Assembly: GCF_037126465.1 (NCBI RefSeq)
Contig: NC_088204.1
Location: 81,234,361-81,298,360, forward strand
Length of the DNA stretch: 64,000 nt
From: Ornithodoros turicata
Lineage: Eukaryota > Arthropoda > Arachnida > Ixodida > Argasidae
Direction: 5' to 3'
How positions within the stretch are numbered: the first letter of the stretch is position 1; every line of letters starts with the position of its first letter. Positions 1-11,900 of the stretch are shown here, piece after piece. Under the pieces are notes generated by a model. The model made no database searches, was not told the origin of the DNA, and saw only the letters and a program-made list of their open reading frames with translations. A program made the translations under genes and the position numbers.

Positions 1-870
1 CGTGCTTTGCGGTGAAGTTCATGTTTAAGAGTGTATCATTCGTGGCCATGGTTGGCGCAGTGCGTGCTATGTGGTGAAGTTCTGTTTTTAGAGTGTAGGA
101 TTTCTGTCTTGGGCCGTGCCTTTACCTTCCGTTCCAGAGCGTACGCAATCATGTATACCGTCCCCCATGGGCCAGATCAAGATATTGGACTTTCCCAGAA
201 ATCAGCCTCTTGGGGGAGGGGGGGCTTTCAAGCCGAGGTCGGTATGTGCTTATCAGCATATGTATAGCCGAGCTGTATTGGGCAATCTCATAGGAGGGGG
301 TGGGGGTAGGGAAATCCCTGCCACCCACTATTAATGTACATATAGTACATGAATTGTTCGTTGAGGCTTATACTCTAAAAAGGCAGAGCTCTACCGCCAA
401 ACACGATCCGAGCCAACCATGATTCATTCCCACCCTGCTTTTTGAAAGGTGGGAGGCGTAGGCCTTTTTCGTGTGACATGTTGCATTTATGATTTTATGG
501 GCTTGCCCTCTCATTCCTCTTATCAGTGTATTCTGTAAATATCGTGGTATTATAAATAATAAATCTGAAATGTTAGTAGCCATCATCCGTCGCCAAACTA
601 TCGTTTCCTCCTTGATTTGTTGAGAACGGGAGGTGTACCCCTTTTTGTGACACTTAACATAGCTGCGTAAATGCAGTTATATTAATTTTCACAAAAAGAC
701 GTATACGCTCCCCGCTTTCCACAACTTTGGAGTGATAACGACCTCCAGCGTGTTATCTGGTGAAGAGCGTGTTTTTTCGCTCGACGAACCTTCGGAGTGT
801 GCGAGAAATAGATACGTTTAGTGTGGTTAACTATAGTCTTTTTTTTTTATCTTATCTTTTCCCCCACTAG
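1..870. other. Upstream intron of the CDR2-like gene with MITE remnants
   Basis: No coding exon is recognised. Two fragments ending in TTTAAGAGTGTA-like sequence (about 1-38 and 55-104) match the terminal repeat of the MITE at 55429-55668. A longer degenerate copy of the same family lies at about 369-765; it shares the lines 'agccaaccatga' and 'cgggaggtgtac' with the 55-kb copy. The last 30 bases before 871 form a pyrimidine-rich tract and AG acceptor. Confidence 0.5.
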
Positions 871-3800
871 TATCTGAGCCGCCAGACGGTGAGCCTGAGG
901 GAGGTGAACGAATCTCGGCTGAAAATCTACGAACAGTTGGAGCAGAATGTGGCCGAACTGGAGAAGTCCAACCAGAGGCTACAACAGGAATCTCGAGCTG
1001 ATAAGAAACGAATCAAAAGGTGATACATTTTCAATTTGATCACTTTCCAATGTAATCACTTTCACTTTCCATCTAGTTTCGTCACTTATCACCGTGGCTT
1101 GGCGCAATATATCCTCAGTCTCTCGAAACTCATAAAAACTCCAGTCATCATCATCATCATCATGGTAGAACTGACACCTTGGACGTGCTCTTTTGCAGTC
1201 TGTGCACGAGCGTAGACATCTTAGAAAAGAAATGCGAGGAACTCCAAGAAGTGGCCGACAGCCTCAACTCTTCTTCGAGGAAGAAGCCTTCCCAGACGTC
1301 CGACGGTGATGAGGATGAGGAAGAAGACCTCGGGAAAAATTGCGCCCATGACGCCGACGCTGCCTTCGCAGGCTTCGAGGTTAGGCTCTGTGCATATTGA
1401 CCTCTACCCGAGAAACGTCATCATGACGTTGGTAGGCAGACTGAAACCGAAACAAACCGGAACCGGCCTCCTATTGGAGGACCGAAGGTCTTGTCCCTTT
1501 CTTCTTCTTTGTAGGGGTTAAGAGTTGTCTCTTCCAGGGACCATCGTAGTCCCGGCCTCAAGACCGTGGCTTTCGGGCACGACCTTGTTCGCTCCTGGCT
1601 TCGAGCATAGTTCAAGTCTACCAAACTGGTGGAGCTGTCGAAGAGTATGACGTCATGTGTTTATGAACCCGGGAGAGGTCTATTGCCATATCTGTTAGGA
1701 TATACCTAATATTTCCCGTTGACATGTGGCTAAGTCTCAGGCTTATGTCTCCGTCGAATGATTACGTTTGCTACAACAATATGTGACCGTAGAGGACTAA
1801 GGGAGAATTCAACTGGTCAAGCTGATGAGTTTCTTTTTCTTTTTTGTTGGTCCCCGGCTGGAAGTGCGTTCTTTAAATTCCGTCTTACCGCCGCGGACCA
1901 ACTGTGGCTATGAGCGGCGTACACAGACGTGGACAGATTGAGAGTGGGCAGCAGAAAGGTGCGGGGGAACAGCGGGGTGCTAGTGTGCGTCCTGGGCTCA
2001 CTTCGGGGGAACTGTGCCGACTTTCGTCTTGAAAGTCTGCCGGAAAACCCAGGGAAAACGGAACAGCCGGTGGTGTGGGATTCGAACCCACCACCTCCTA
2101 GTCTTCAGCACGACCTTATGGCTACCACCAGCGAGATACAGCGGATACTTTTACCTACTGGACAGTGCCGCTGCGTCTTTCGATTGTTGTTCCAGATCAA
2201 CTCGCTCCAACGATGATGTTGAGAAATGCTCGGATTTGGTCGGAATTACAAAACGTACTACCGTGGTAGCTTCCGCATCTTGCGAAGGAAAACAACCGTG
2301 CGCGTTATGTCGACTGGCAGAGGTGCAGAGTGCACTTTGCGGGAGTGATGTAAGACACTGTGGGGCAAGGGAGTGCGCCCCGGATTGGGCCTTGTCGCGT
2401 TACTCTCAAACCGTGCGCTCCTTAGCCTCGTTCCGAACCACGTCACAACAGGGGGTGGACTGCCGAAATCGCTCTTCCCATTGGGATGAATACCGGTGTC
2501 GGCCGGCCTTAATGAGTATGACTGACGATAACGTAACATTGTCATCCGATAAACATCTGAGTAGCGTATCAACGTTCGAAAGATCAAGGAAAAAGAAGAT
2601 TCCTTGCTTCCGCGTACGATATGCGCAGTAATTGTTCACGCGAGGAGTGCTGGCCAATGTGATATCTTTTCTACACCGGTTCCGGACACGAAAATGAACG
2701 GAAACACACAGGGGAAAAAATGAAGGAACTCGGCAAACGGCAGTCCACACGTGCACAGTTCCTGTGACTGCCACGGGGTGGCAGCACTAATGGCGGCGCC
2801 GAGACTGGGAGGTGACGCAGGTTCGAATCTCCGTACCCAGTGGCGTACCGTACCTTTGATAGTGCTTTTGGGAAAGGGAATCGCAGGTGAAATCCTCCTC
2901 CCCCATGTGAAGGTTCCCATAGAAAATCCCTCCCGAAATATTTTTCTGCCGAAGCTGCTGTCGGCACCAGCTGTGCTGTCTGAGGTTTTCCCAGTTTTTT
3001 TTTTTTTTTCGGCAAACTTTCCGGACGAGTGTGCAACAGAGTTCCCTTGAAGTCGGCCCAGGACGCATACTAGCCCCCCTGCCCCCCACTCATTCCTGCT
3101 ATCCTCTCTCCATCTGTCCACATCTGTACGCCGCTCATAGCCACAGTTGCTCCGTGGCGCTAAAATAAACGCGCGAATCCGCTCCAGATCGATCAGGACA
3201 CAAATTCTCCACCCGGGAGAAATAAAAAAAGGGCGCTCAGGATGAACCACTTGAATTGGATCTACATGAAAAAAAAAAAAAAAAAACCGTTTTCTCCCTA
3301 GTCTTCTGCCCACAGTGTTGCTAAGCTTCTACGTGCATCAACACACCGACAACAGCATGTGACACTTCCACGATACTTGTACAGTCTCGTATCGGTTGTG
3401 GCAAATGCGAATACGTTACGCATTTTGACTGATATGATATGTTACATTTTGATACACATTTTGATACATATGTTAACATTATCATGTTACATGATAGGTC
3501 TCATTTTACTGGTTGCTGTTTCCAGGAAAGTCCTTTCGAAAGTGAGGTGGTTCGGCTGCGGTCTGCACTGTCCAGATTTAAGTGCCAAATTGCCAAAGAA
3601 CACGAGCAAAAGGAAGAAATGCAAGCGGAGATCGACAGCCTTATTCAGGTATATGCCGTACCTTTTGTTCTGCAGCACACTGCGAATACGCCATTGGAAC
3701 CTACAACGCAATGTTTCTGCTGTTCTTTCAGGAGAACATGCATCTACAAGAGCAAGTCCTCGCATCTCAAGAGAGGGAACATCAGTGCCTCAACTTGCAG

Positions 3801-4837
3801 ATGGAAATGGACCTGTTGGACGATAAGTAAGCGTCGGCCTTTTCTGTCTTATCCTTATCGCGGCTTTACGTCCGCCGTATTTTCTTCTTCTTCGCAACAG
3901 GAACATGTGCCCCAGCTGCCGCATATTCACGGCGTCGAACCAGCACCCAGGATGCGAACCCGAAGAGGAACTGGCGGAGCTCGACCACTTCGCCATGATG
4001 CAGCTGAAAAACGGAGTCGTCGTCTACGGAGACCAGGACAGCCTACCAGCGGACGTCGAGGCCACCGCCATCGCTACGAACCCGTCCGCGGGGGACGCGA
4101 CGCAGACGCAGGACGCCGAGAACCAAGTCTCCCTTCTTAGTGAGCTCGACACGCAGTACAGAGCGCTGATCGAAAAATACGAGGCCCTTCTTGACGCTAG
4201 ATGTAGATCGCTGAACGACGAGCGCCTAGCCAGGTCACCGGACATGGCCGGCAAAAAGGGAGACTACGCGTCCCTCTCGACGATGAGCGATACAGAGTCC
4301 GCGGAATCATCTCTCTCGTCTGGTTTTTCAGAGCCGACGGAAAACCGTTGCCTGGCCGACCAGGCTGTCCAAACGGAACTCTCGGTCGAGGAGCGGAAGT
4401 CGTCGTCGACGTTGAACCTGACGGCTGTCGTTGATCCGGTCAGTCAACGTTTCACGCACAGTCCGCCGGAATACAAGAAGCTCTTCGCCGAGATATTTGC
4501 CGTTCTCAAGCAAACCGTGCAGGACAAAATCGAAGTGCTGCCGGAAGTTCCCGAAAGGAAGGACATGGCTACGAGCCCCATAAAGAGGGCGGATCCCGCG
4601 AAGAGAGCAACGTCCGAAGCTAAACCTCCGGTGGCGGCGATGAAGGTGCGGAGGAAGTTGAACACCAGTCTGGACCTGAGCAAGTTGTGCGACATCGAGA
4701 AGAAACACGGGCCGACGTTTCCGTTCGTAGCGGTGCAGAGCGCGAAGGTCCAGTCGCCGGGGAGCCTAACGTACGCCGAGGCCGTCAGGAAAGGATGTAT
4801 ACACAGACACAGAACGCAAGCACGTCTGCCAAAATGA
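871..4837 (+). CDS. CDR2 / centrocortin-like coiled-coil protein, 3' part (5 exons)
   Basis: Exons are 871-1019, 1199-1379, 3526-3648, 3732-3826 and 3901-4837. Phases agree across all junctions (0/2/0/0/2) and give 494 residues plus a TGA stop. The first exon (YLSRQTVSLREVNESRLKIY...) aligns with the N-terminal coiled coil of vertebrate CDR2 and CDR2L from about human residue 60, so the true N-terminus lies upstream of this window. Two later blocks fit the family: SLLSELDTQYRALIEKYEAL (start of the second coiled coil) and SPPEYKKLFAEIFAVLKQ (the conserved C-terminal PPEYK..F.EIF motif). An acidic stretch (DGDEDEEEDLG) and a Ser/Thr-rich linker separate them. The Drosophila relative, centrocortin, is a centrosomal protein, so a cytoplasmic or centrosomal scaffold role is inferred. 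The last exon is unusually long and extends about 130 residues beyond the PPEYK block. Confidence 0.88.
1397..1680. repeat. Interspersed repeat, copy 1 (second copy at 36770-37047, inverted)
   Basis: The segment beginning 'gacctctacccgagaaacgt' reappears as reverse complement ending near 37047. The similarity continues through a 'gactgaaaccgaaacaaa' block, a 'ggaccgaaggtc' block and a 'tttcgggc' block, to a 'gtgttcgacag'-type end. It lies in the CDR2-like intron immediately after the exon ending at 1379. No coding capacity is evident and the class is unknown. Confidence 0.6.
1875..2140 (-). mobile_element. tRNA-derived SINE
   Basis: Read on the minus strand it has a B-box-like GGTTCGAATCC preceded by a tRNA-like head. 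Then come the family's 'ccctgggttttcc' stretch, a 'gtcggcacagttcccc' block, a pyrimidine-rich block, and 'cgccgctcatagccacagttg' near the tail. The same order recurs in about ten other places in the window. The copy is intronic. Exact ends are uncertain by about 20 bp. Confidence 0.8.
2768..3172 (+). mobile_element. tRNA-derived SINE interrupted by a hAT-like insertion
   Basis: A head with a B-box-like GGTTCGAATCT at 2821-2831 is separated from the SINE body (from 'ctgtgctgtctgaggttttcc' at about 2971) by 123 bp of unrelated sequence. The tail carries 'cgccgctcatagccacagttg' and ends in AATAAA-like sequence. The T-run at 2996-3009 lies inside the body. Confidence 0.75.
2838..2960. mobile_element. 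Short hAT-like MITE inserted in a SINE
   Basis: It begins CAGTGGCGTACCG, the common end of tick-like hAT MITEs, and sits between SINE head and body. It is flanked by TCCGTACC (2830-2837) and TCGGCACC (2961-2968), which match at 6 of 8 positions and are read as a decayed 8-bp target duplication. The right terminal repeat is weak. Confidence 0.55.
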
Positions 4838-5215
4838 GATTCTGTTGCGTTTGTCAGGGACTCTGCCGAGGGACTCCCTTCTCAGGACAGTATTTTTTTT
4901 TTTTTTAACGACGTACGGAGTTCGTGGAAGTATTACGGTTTTTCGGAATGTCACGTATGCTCGAGCCGATGTGTATATTTAAGACGGCAAACTTGTACAT
5001 AAAGGAAAAAACATATCTCCCGACACGACGGAACAGGTTGGAGAACTTCTGCGCATTTTACGTGGATTACTACGGGAATGAACCTGAAAGCTTGAAGTGC
5101 CAATGAGCGGGGACAGGCTCAGTATTTGTTTTTTTTTTTATGCCATGCGAGACTTCCTCTGTATTACTTGGAAGACAAAAAAAAAGCAAAGAATAAATAT
5201 TGTTTCTTTTTATGT
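4838..5215 (+). other. 3' UTR and poly(A) signal of the CDR2-like gene
   Basis: This follows the TGA of the CDR2-like gene without another convincing reading frame. A canonical AATAAA lies at 5192-5197, about 355 bp after the stop, and is a likely poly(A) signal. Several A/T homopolymer runs occur. The next transposable element starts at 5248. Confidence 0.5.
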
Positions 5216-5247
5216 GGCACAGGTTTAATCTCGCAGTACGCTATATG

Positions 5248-6696
5248 TAGGGCCCTCAGTTTTCGGGTTTTATTTTTTGTGAAAATCGGGGGGGGGGGGG
5301 GGGGGTTAATATCGGGTTGAAAATCGGGACCTGACAAACAGGGTAAAATCGGGTGATATACTGAGAAGTGATGTACTTTCGGTGGAAAAAAACTTTTATG
5401 TGTTGAAATTAATAATTGGGGGTATACGTCGCGAGACAACTGAGATCATGAGCAATGCCACAGCGATCGGTCTGTGGAGTGTTGAAAGTATATTTATTAA
5501 GAGACTGGTAGATAATTCACTGTATAACCACTGCATCCATCGATGAGCATTGAGAGCATGCTCGCGCTCGCGTTGGTATGCCTCGTATATCGTTGGCTGT
5601 TGCTGCATCCTCTTTACAACTCCGCGTACTTTGCTGATACAAGATACTCCCTACAAGATTTGAAAGTTGGCTTCACCTAACACTTCCGTGTATTGCGGGT
5701 AAACCCACTTGAAGGAACACCGATTAACTCTGTTTCTTCGCTGTTCAGCGTGATTTTTCCTGATTCCTTTACTATGTTTGGTAACAGCACAATCGTATAC
5801 GAAGAGGGGAGTCAAGTCCTGTAGATCACATAAATAAAATACAGAAACCGATATCGAAGATCTTCAGTGTCGGTTTCTGTATTTTGTTTATGGTCACGGC
5901 ACAAGAAAGGGTCTCGTCGACGTCCACGGAAAGCACTAGCAGTACAAAATCCAACACTGAAGTTTTCAACTTACTTATTGACACAAGCCTTCATGTAGCA
6001 GACTACATTTCTTCGGGTGTGAAAAACACAGGGTATTACTTTGGTTGGCGTTGCCATTCTGCAAGGTGGCTTCACCTCATTATTGAAACGAATTTTGAGG
6101 GACAAGGGAAGCTGTTATGGCCCCATTAATCTAAGTTATCACTAAACTAACAAAGTTGATGATGTCTTAGGTTAGTTTAGTGAAGTTAGATTAGATTAAT
6201 ACGACCATGGCCGCTTCGATAATGAAGTTGGGAGTGCGAGGCAAGCTGCCGCAGCCGCACTAATCTAACCTAATATATCACTAAACAAAGTGCATGATGT
6301 CATGGGTTAAAGACGGCTTTCCCGTAACACAAATAAATGAATCGAAAAGTTCCGCTAAATCTACAAACGTACATTTAAAAGCAACACTAAGCATTCGCTG
6401 AAGTGGGCTTGACCGCAATACACGGGAGTGTTAGGTGAAGCCAACTTTCAAATGGTGACTCCTACCAAAGGAACATTTTTCACGCCAGAAATCGGACCTG
6501 CATGCAAGCGTCTACAAACCCGACCTGTTTTGTTTACTTTACCAGCAAGACGCGGCGCGGTCAGGAGCCGTCGCGGATCAAGTCCTTGGTTTGCACTTTC
6601 GGAAGCCCGGTTTACGGGTTTTATCGGGTTAAACCCAACTATTTCCATGTAAATCGGGGGGTAAAAACGGGCTTTACCCGAAAACTGAGGGCCCTA
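5248..6696. mobile_element. Terminal-inverted-repeat element containing nested inverted repeats
   Basis: Ends are TAGGGCCCTCAGTTTTCGGG and its reverse complement finishing at 6696, followed inward by 'gggtttta'-rich sequence on both sides. CTATATG is present at both boundaries (5241-5247; 6694-6700, overlapping the end). The TIR resembles the TAGGGCCTGAC ends at 13876 and 23210, so the same hAT-like superfamily is likely. No intact transposase reading frame is present. Confidence 0.75.
5660..6451. mobile_element. Inner inverted-repeat element nested in 5248-6696
   Basis: Its ends are near-perfect inverted repeats of about 50 bp: TTGAAAGTTGGCTTCACCTA at the left and its complement ending at 6451. 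Inside are two further hairpins, at about 5828-5891 (arms built on 'aaaatacagaaaccga') and at about 6125-6200 (arms built on 'cactaaactaac'). No protein is encoded. Confidence 0.7.
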
Positions 6697-8069
6697 TATG
6701 ATGCTAAAATTTTTGTGTTCTAGGTATAGGTTCATCCTTGCAAGGACTACATGTTCACAAATTTCAATGCTACACAACATTGTTTTTTTTTTCCCTTTTT
6801 GCTTCATGCAAAAACAAGACCTAGACTACAGCCTAAACCTAAATGTCTTGCATCAGTCCAGAAACAAGCCCTCCCATTGAAAGCTTCTCCTGGACTTAGT
6901 TGAGTAAGTTGACCATGAACTCTGGTACACCAGACACATTTCACATTGCAGATCTCAGCAACTTCTTGGACCACGTAAACAGAGCAGGATTTTTGTATGA
7001 GGGTCTACCTATGGATGAGTTTTCTTCTGAATCCCCGAGTCCTAGGCAATCCAGTGCTGCTGCTGGCAGCATTGTTTGCATTTTAATACCACTAAGAGAC
7101 GAACTGATGCACATCAGATAGCCATACAGCCTAGATAGACATGGAACTAGTGCTTTGTAGTAACGCCACAGTAGTACCAGCATTAGCCAGAAGTCTTCTG
7201 TTCTGTGTAACTGTTCTTCTGTTCTCTTCAATTCTGTGTAACGAATCTTGTACATCAGGGTTGCGGAGTTGGAATGATTCCGGAATCATTCCAGATTTAG
7301 CAGAGCCCGGCCGGAATGGAATGGAATGGCGGAAACTGTCCTAGGAGCGGGAATGGAATGGTCTGGGTGCCCCGGTGGCAGTTTTGGTTTCAACGTGCTG
7401 GTTTCTGCCCTCGCACCCTTTGCACCGCACCTGCACACTGTCAAGAGTGAAACAACCTTGTCTTTGTGCTCTTTCCGTGCTTGGTAATGTCAATCTCCTC
7501 CTGCACTGCTGGACTTGCCAGTGTGGTTACCGGCCCTTTTCTTTTATTGAGGGAATTAAAGGAATGGAATACCTTTTGACCATACCTTTTCATTCCGAGG
7601 AATGGAATTGGTACTTGGTGTACATATATATCAAAGTGTCACAACTAGAGCTTCAAGTTTTAGGGTTCAACCCGTTTCTTCCCGGAATTGAAGGTTGCTT
7701 CTTTAGGGTGATGTGGTATCGGTGAGGCATCGTCATGATGGCTCGAGGTGCGTGACATAAAGGTTTGGGAATGGAACGATGGAGTCAGGCTGCGTAACTG
7801 GGCTCTGCCCGGTACATTCGGTGTAAGACACCACAGGCGAAACCCGATTTTTACCCAGCAAATTGCCCTCACTGAAACGTCCGTATGAATGCGCACCAAC
7901 TTGTTTGGCAGCAAACGCAATTACGTCACCATTTGTACCAAACTAGTACAGTTCGTTTGAGTAAAGAGCTAGATTTCTCTCCGAATTTAGCACGCTGGAA
8001 GTTTTTCCACCCGAATTCGAACGAATTTTGTGCACACGTTGATTTCCCCCCAATTTCTATCCCCCTCCC

Positions 8070-8575
8070 TAAATTGGAACAACAACAACTTTATTTTCGG
8101 CCTTGGAGAGTGGGGAGTTTCATCGCAACAGGCGATACTCTACCCCAGTGCTTGGTGGAATGGGGGGAATAAAATAACGAGCCCCTTTACAATAACGATC
8201 GAAGTCCGATGGTGTCCAGAAATGTCAGAAGAGCTTTGAGCGCAGAGCGTTGCTGGGCTGGATTGGGCCAGGGACCAAGCAATTTCGATAGGGAGAAGGG
8301 GCGAGAGTCCAGCTGACGAAGAGACTCGGAGAGTGTGGTTTGGGAAGGTTCGTAGTGAGGGCAATGAAGAAGAATGTGCTCCAGATCCTCAAGAGCACCA
8401 CAGTGGCAGCAGGTGGGAGAATCAATTTGTCTCAAGCGGTAACGCCACTGAGCTGTAAAGGCCACATCGAGGCGCATGCGGTGGATTAATGCAGCATCCT
8501 GACGAGATGTGTTTCGGTGCATGCGGAAAGCGAGCGTAGGATCAACTCGGTTCAACATAGAACGGTTCACTGATG
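8070..8575 (-). mobile_element. 3' end of a non-LTR retrotransposon (LINE), 5'-truncated
   Basis: The minus-strand frame 8570-8187 encodes 127 residues typical of the extreme C-terminus of arthropod LINE ORF2 proteins. It reads ..HRMRLDVAFTAQWRYRLRQ, then a zinc-knuckle-like CCHCGALEDLEHILLHCPHY, then an LxxLLG..FL.TIGL tail. After the stop comes a short 3' UTR ending in AATAAA (8090-8095) and a GTT-repeat tail, as in non-LTR elements. The reverse transcriptase and endonuclease parts are missing. Confidence 0.8.
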
Positions 8576-8957
8576 ATCAAATGATGCTCCTTTGGGTTTG
8601 TCGGGTCAAGTGAGACTGTAGGCCAGGAAGAAAAGGAAAATTCAGTGCAGCACGTGCAGACACCAGCAGTGGTAGTCGACGACTACATGAAGTAGCAGAG
8701 GTATTTATACGAGAATATGTATTAAATTAGAAAAGTGTTCTGTACATGTTGTCATCTTTTTGCCCTTTGGAGGTGCACGGGTGTCCAGTGCCTAGTCTCA
8801 ACCAGAAACTTCTATGTTGGACATAGCAGTTATGGGAAGTCGTCATTAGTTGTGACTCGAAGTAGTATTCACAGTTGTTGAGTCTTGGAACAGATCTGGT
8901 GATTCAGCGACTTGTGACGTGGCCCGTTATCTCGATGCGGTTTTTTTCGGCAAGGTT

Positions 8958-11900
8958 TCACCCGTGAGAGACTTGCAGCTCTTCGAGGCCTAGGCTGCCG
9001 TAGTGCTGCGTAGTTCGATACCTTGCCAGGTCCTTGCGAGTCACTATTCCGACCACCTGCGTGCGAATGCCACGGTAATGTTTCAGTCTGACCTCTTCCG
9101 TGACCCTCCCACCCTCCTCTAGGGCGCACAAACGAAATTGACCCGTTCCCTAAGCGGTGGTCCGAAATTACGCGAAAAATACGTCTGTTCTAAGAAGAGC
9201 TCGGCGGTGCCAATGGCATGCCCCAAAAATTGGGCTGGTTCAATTTTTTTTAGTTGGAAAACTTGTCCGGCAACTATGTGCGATCATTGCTGATGATCTA
9301 CGAGATCTCCTTATCTCTCCCTTTAGAAGATTATTGATTAGGTTTCGTTTTTATCTCCTCGTATTTCAGTTTCCGTGCCAGCAATGTCTCGGTAATGAAC
9401 GAATGTTACGTACGTGCATACAGGGGTGTTTGCTCTAACGTGTCCAGAAATTATGTTTAAAGCGAGCGATAAAAGGAAAGCAAGTGGTACTTTTCTGCTA
9501 CTTGAATAAGGAACAGGTACTGCTTCACTAGTAGCACCTGTTTCTTAGTCAAGTAGCGGAAAAGTATAGCGCTCCTTTCCCTTTTATCGCTCGCTTTAAA
9601 TAAAATTTCTGCACACGTTAGAGAAAACGCCCCGCGTTTGGCCCTGTATTACATACGGGATTTTGGGATATCCCAGATCTCAACACCACACTGCTTCTTG
9701 CTAAGCTGCTTCTCGCAGTTTTTTGCACTGGGCCTCCCACATTGTACTTGCTACAATGTAAAATAAAGTTTCAATTCAATTCACACGTGAGCGAAGGTTC
9801 GGAACACTGTAAACGTAACAAGGACGTGGTTCGTGTGGGCAACTCACCTCGTTACTGCTGTTCACTACCACGAGGTGCCGTAAACCGAGTGCTCGGAACA
9901 GTTTGAAGATCCGTGGCAGGGTTGCCATCTGAAAAAATTGATTGGAGAACATGAACGCACTTGGTCACGTCGAGTTTGCCGCATCCGCTTACGTGAGATA
10001 TTGTGTACGCGGAGGAGTTCATGTAAGGCCTGAGGTCAATGATGCATTCACGCTCCGCCACAGAAACACACACTTGCTGAAAGAAAAAAAAAAAGAAAGA
10101 AAAGATGTGAAGAAGAAGAAGAAAGAAAAGCATGTGAAAAATTGCATTCTGCCACGTGCGGAGGGGCGGCATTACCTGAATGGTTGGGTAACGTGGGTAA
10201 GCATCCCTGAAGTGTTTTATCCTCAGCTTCCTCGCAGCTGCTGTGTTGTGGTCTTCTTTGAAGAGCTGCAATGCGCAATAAAATGTTTTGTTTTTTCTAA
10301 TTTTCTAACACCGGGGTGCCGGGGGTCATGGTCGAGTGGTGTGATCCTAAGTCGCAACCAATGCAATGCTGTCTAGGACCCCTAGTCTGCACATTATGGG
10401 CGGTTGCCAACACAACAAACGGAATCTCCAACGAGGTTCTTGCCCTCAACGAGCAAATGACTGCCTAGAGTGACTCAATTCTGTCATCTGCCTAATACTT
10501 TTGAAAGCACATCACTGTCTTCTGCAGGAATCCTGGCAGGAATTCTCTTGCCAAGTGAAACCTTCAAAGATATTGGATACACAGATGGACTTTGCCTTTG
10601 ATATGTGAAATATGGCCACTGCAGTAAAAAGCAGCTGTATTTAAATGTGTCGCATAATATTTGCTACGTGGTGGCAGTATTTTAAATAGGGTTAAAACGC
10701 GGACGTGATTGATGCGATAAAACACCCCAGTGCATGGAACGACAAAAAGACGACACACACACCACACTGGCATTTCAGTGCTGTCTGTCTGTCTGATATC
10801 CCATGCACTGGGGTATTTCATCGCTATTTTAACTTTGTGCTGCTTCCTGCTCCGCCATCAGCACACTCGCAGATGACAGTGCCATGCCTACTAGAGTGGT
10901 GATGCCGACCAGAATGTCCAGACACACTCAGTGTGGCCAACTGAAATTCGTGTAACGCTACAAAACTGCAAAGAGCGAGAGTTTGTGAACAATTAACAAA
11001 TATTTGGCCGTTGTTCGTTACCTTGTGCTGAAGCAGAACGATGAGCTGCCATCGCAGGATTAATCCGCGGAATCGTCCGAACGTGTGTTCCTCGGGAGCA
11101 CGCCTCTAAATGAAAAAAAAAAAAAAAAAAAAACAGAAGGGAAAAAAACTGTTTTAGGACAACTTTCATTGAGTTTCACATTGGGGAGTCGCAAAGCGTT
11201 CTCACATCATCCGTGTCGACTACAGGAAACCCGTTGTGAGGAACAGACGACAGGACGTCGACTATTGTGCCAACCTTTTCGACCATGTTGAACTTCACAA
11301 CTGGGTAGCCCATGATCTCACTGGAAAATCGTTAGTGAATTCAACTGGGCTGGTACACGTGAGCACCATTGTGAAAGGTATTTGACCCCGAAAAAAACCT
11401 GCGAAATACTTTTCACATTATTTGGGGGTGAAAAGATTCAGTGATTCACGCATAGTTTGGGGGCAAAATCTGGAGCTTATTATGCATCTGGATATTGCTG
11501 GATTAAAGCAAAAGGTCATTTTTAAAAAGACATCTCGATTAACATCATACTAGACCACACCTGCAATATGCTACACACATAAGTATACACGTGTTCGGAA
11601 AAATGCATGCATGTTGTTGTGCACAGGTCCAGTTGCGGAACTTATGGTCTGGAACTGCAGTAGGGGAATTTCTCGTAAAACTACACACCGTTTTCCCAGC
11701 CAGCCCAAGCCAGAGAGGAGGAAAGCAAAACCAGGGAACAAGCATACGGCCCGTGTGCTTTCCTCCTCTCTGGCTCGAGCAGTAAACAGTTCTCAACATG
11801 CTCCCCCAGCTAGACGGCGCTGCGCTTTCCAAATGGCGGCATCCACGGGAAAACTGCGTACACAGTCACGGATCAACACCAAATACTCTGCATTCCGTGC

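Larger units (their letters stand above)
5216..8957. other. Intergenic region between CDR2-like gene and ClC-7
   Basis: It holds the nested terminal-inverted-repeat element at 5248-6696 and a stretch at about 7260-7620 rich in 'ggaatgg' repeats that looks like half of another element. It also holds the LINE 3' end at about 8070-8575 and then the ClC-7 3' flank. I see no coding exon for either neighbour here apart from the LINE remnant. Confidence 0.5.

Noticed and set aside
2014..2631. 205-residue open frame on the plus strand
   Set aside because: Its first part runs backwards through a SINE and the rest shows no domain. It lies in the CDR2-like intron.
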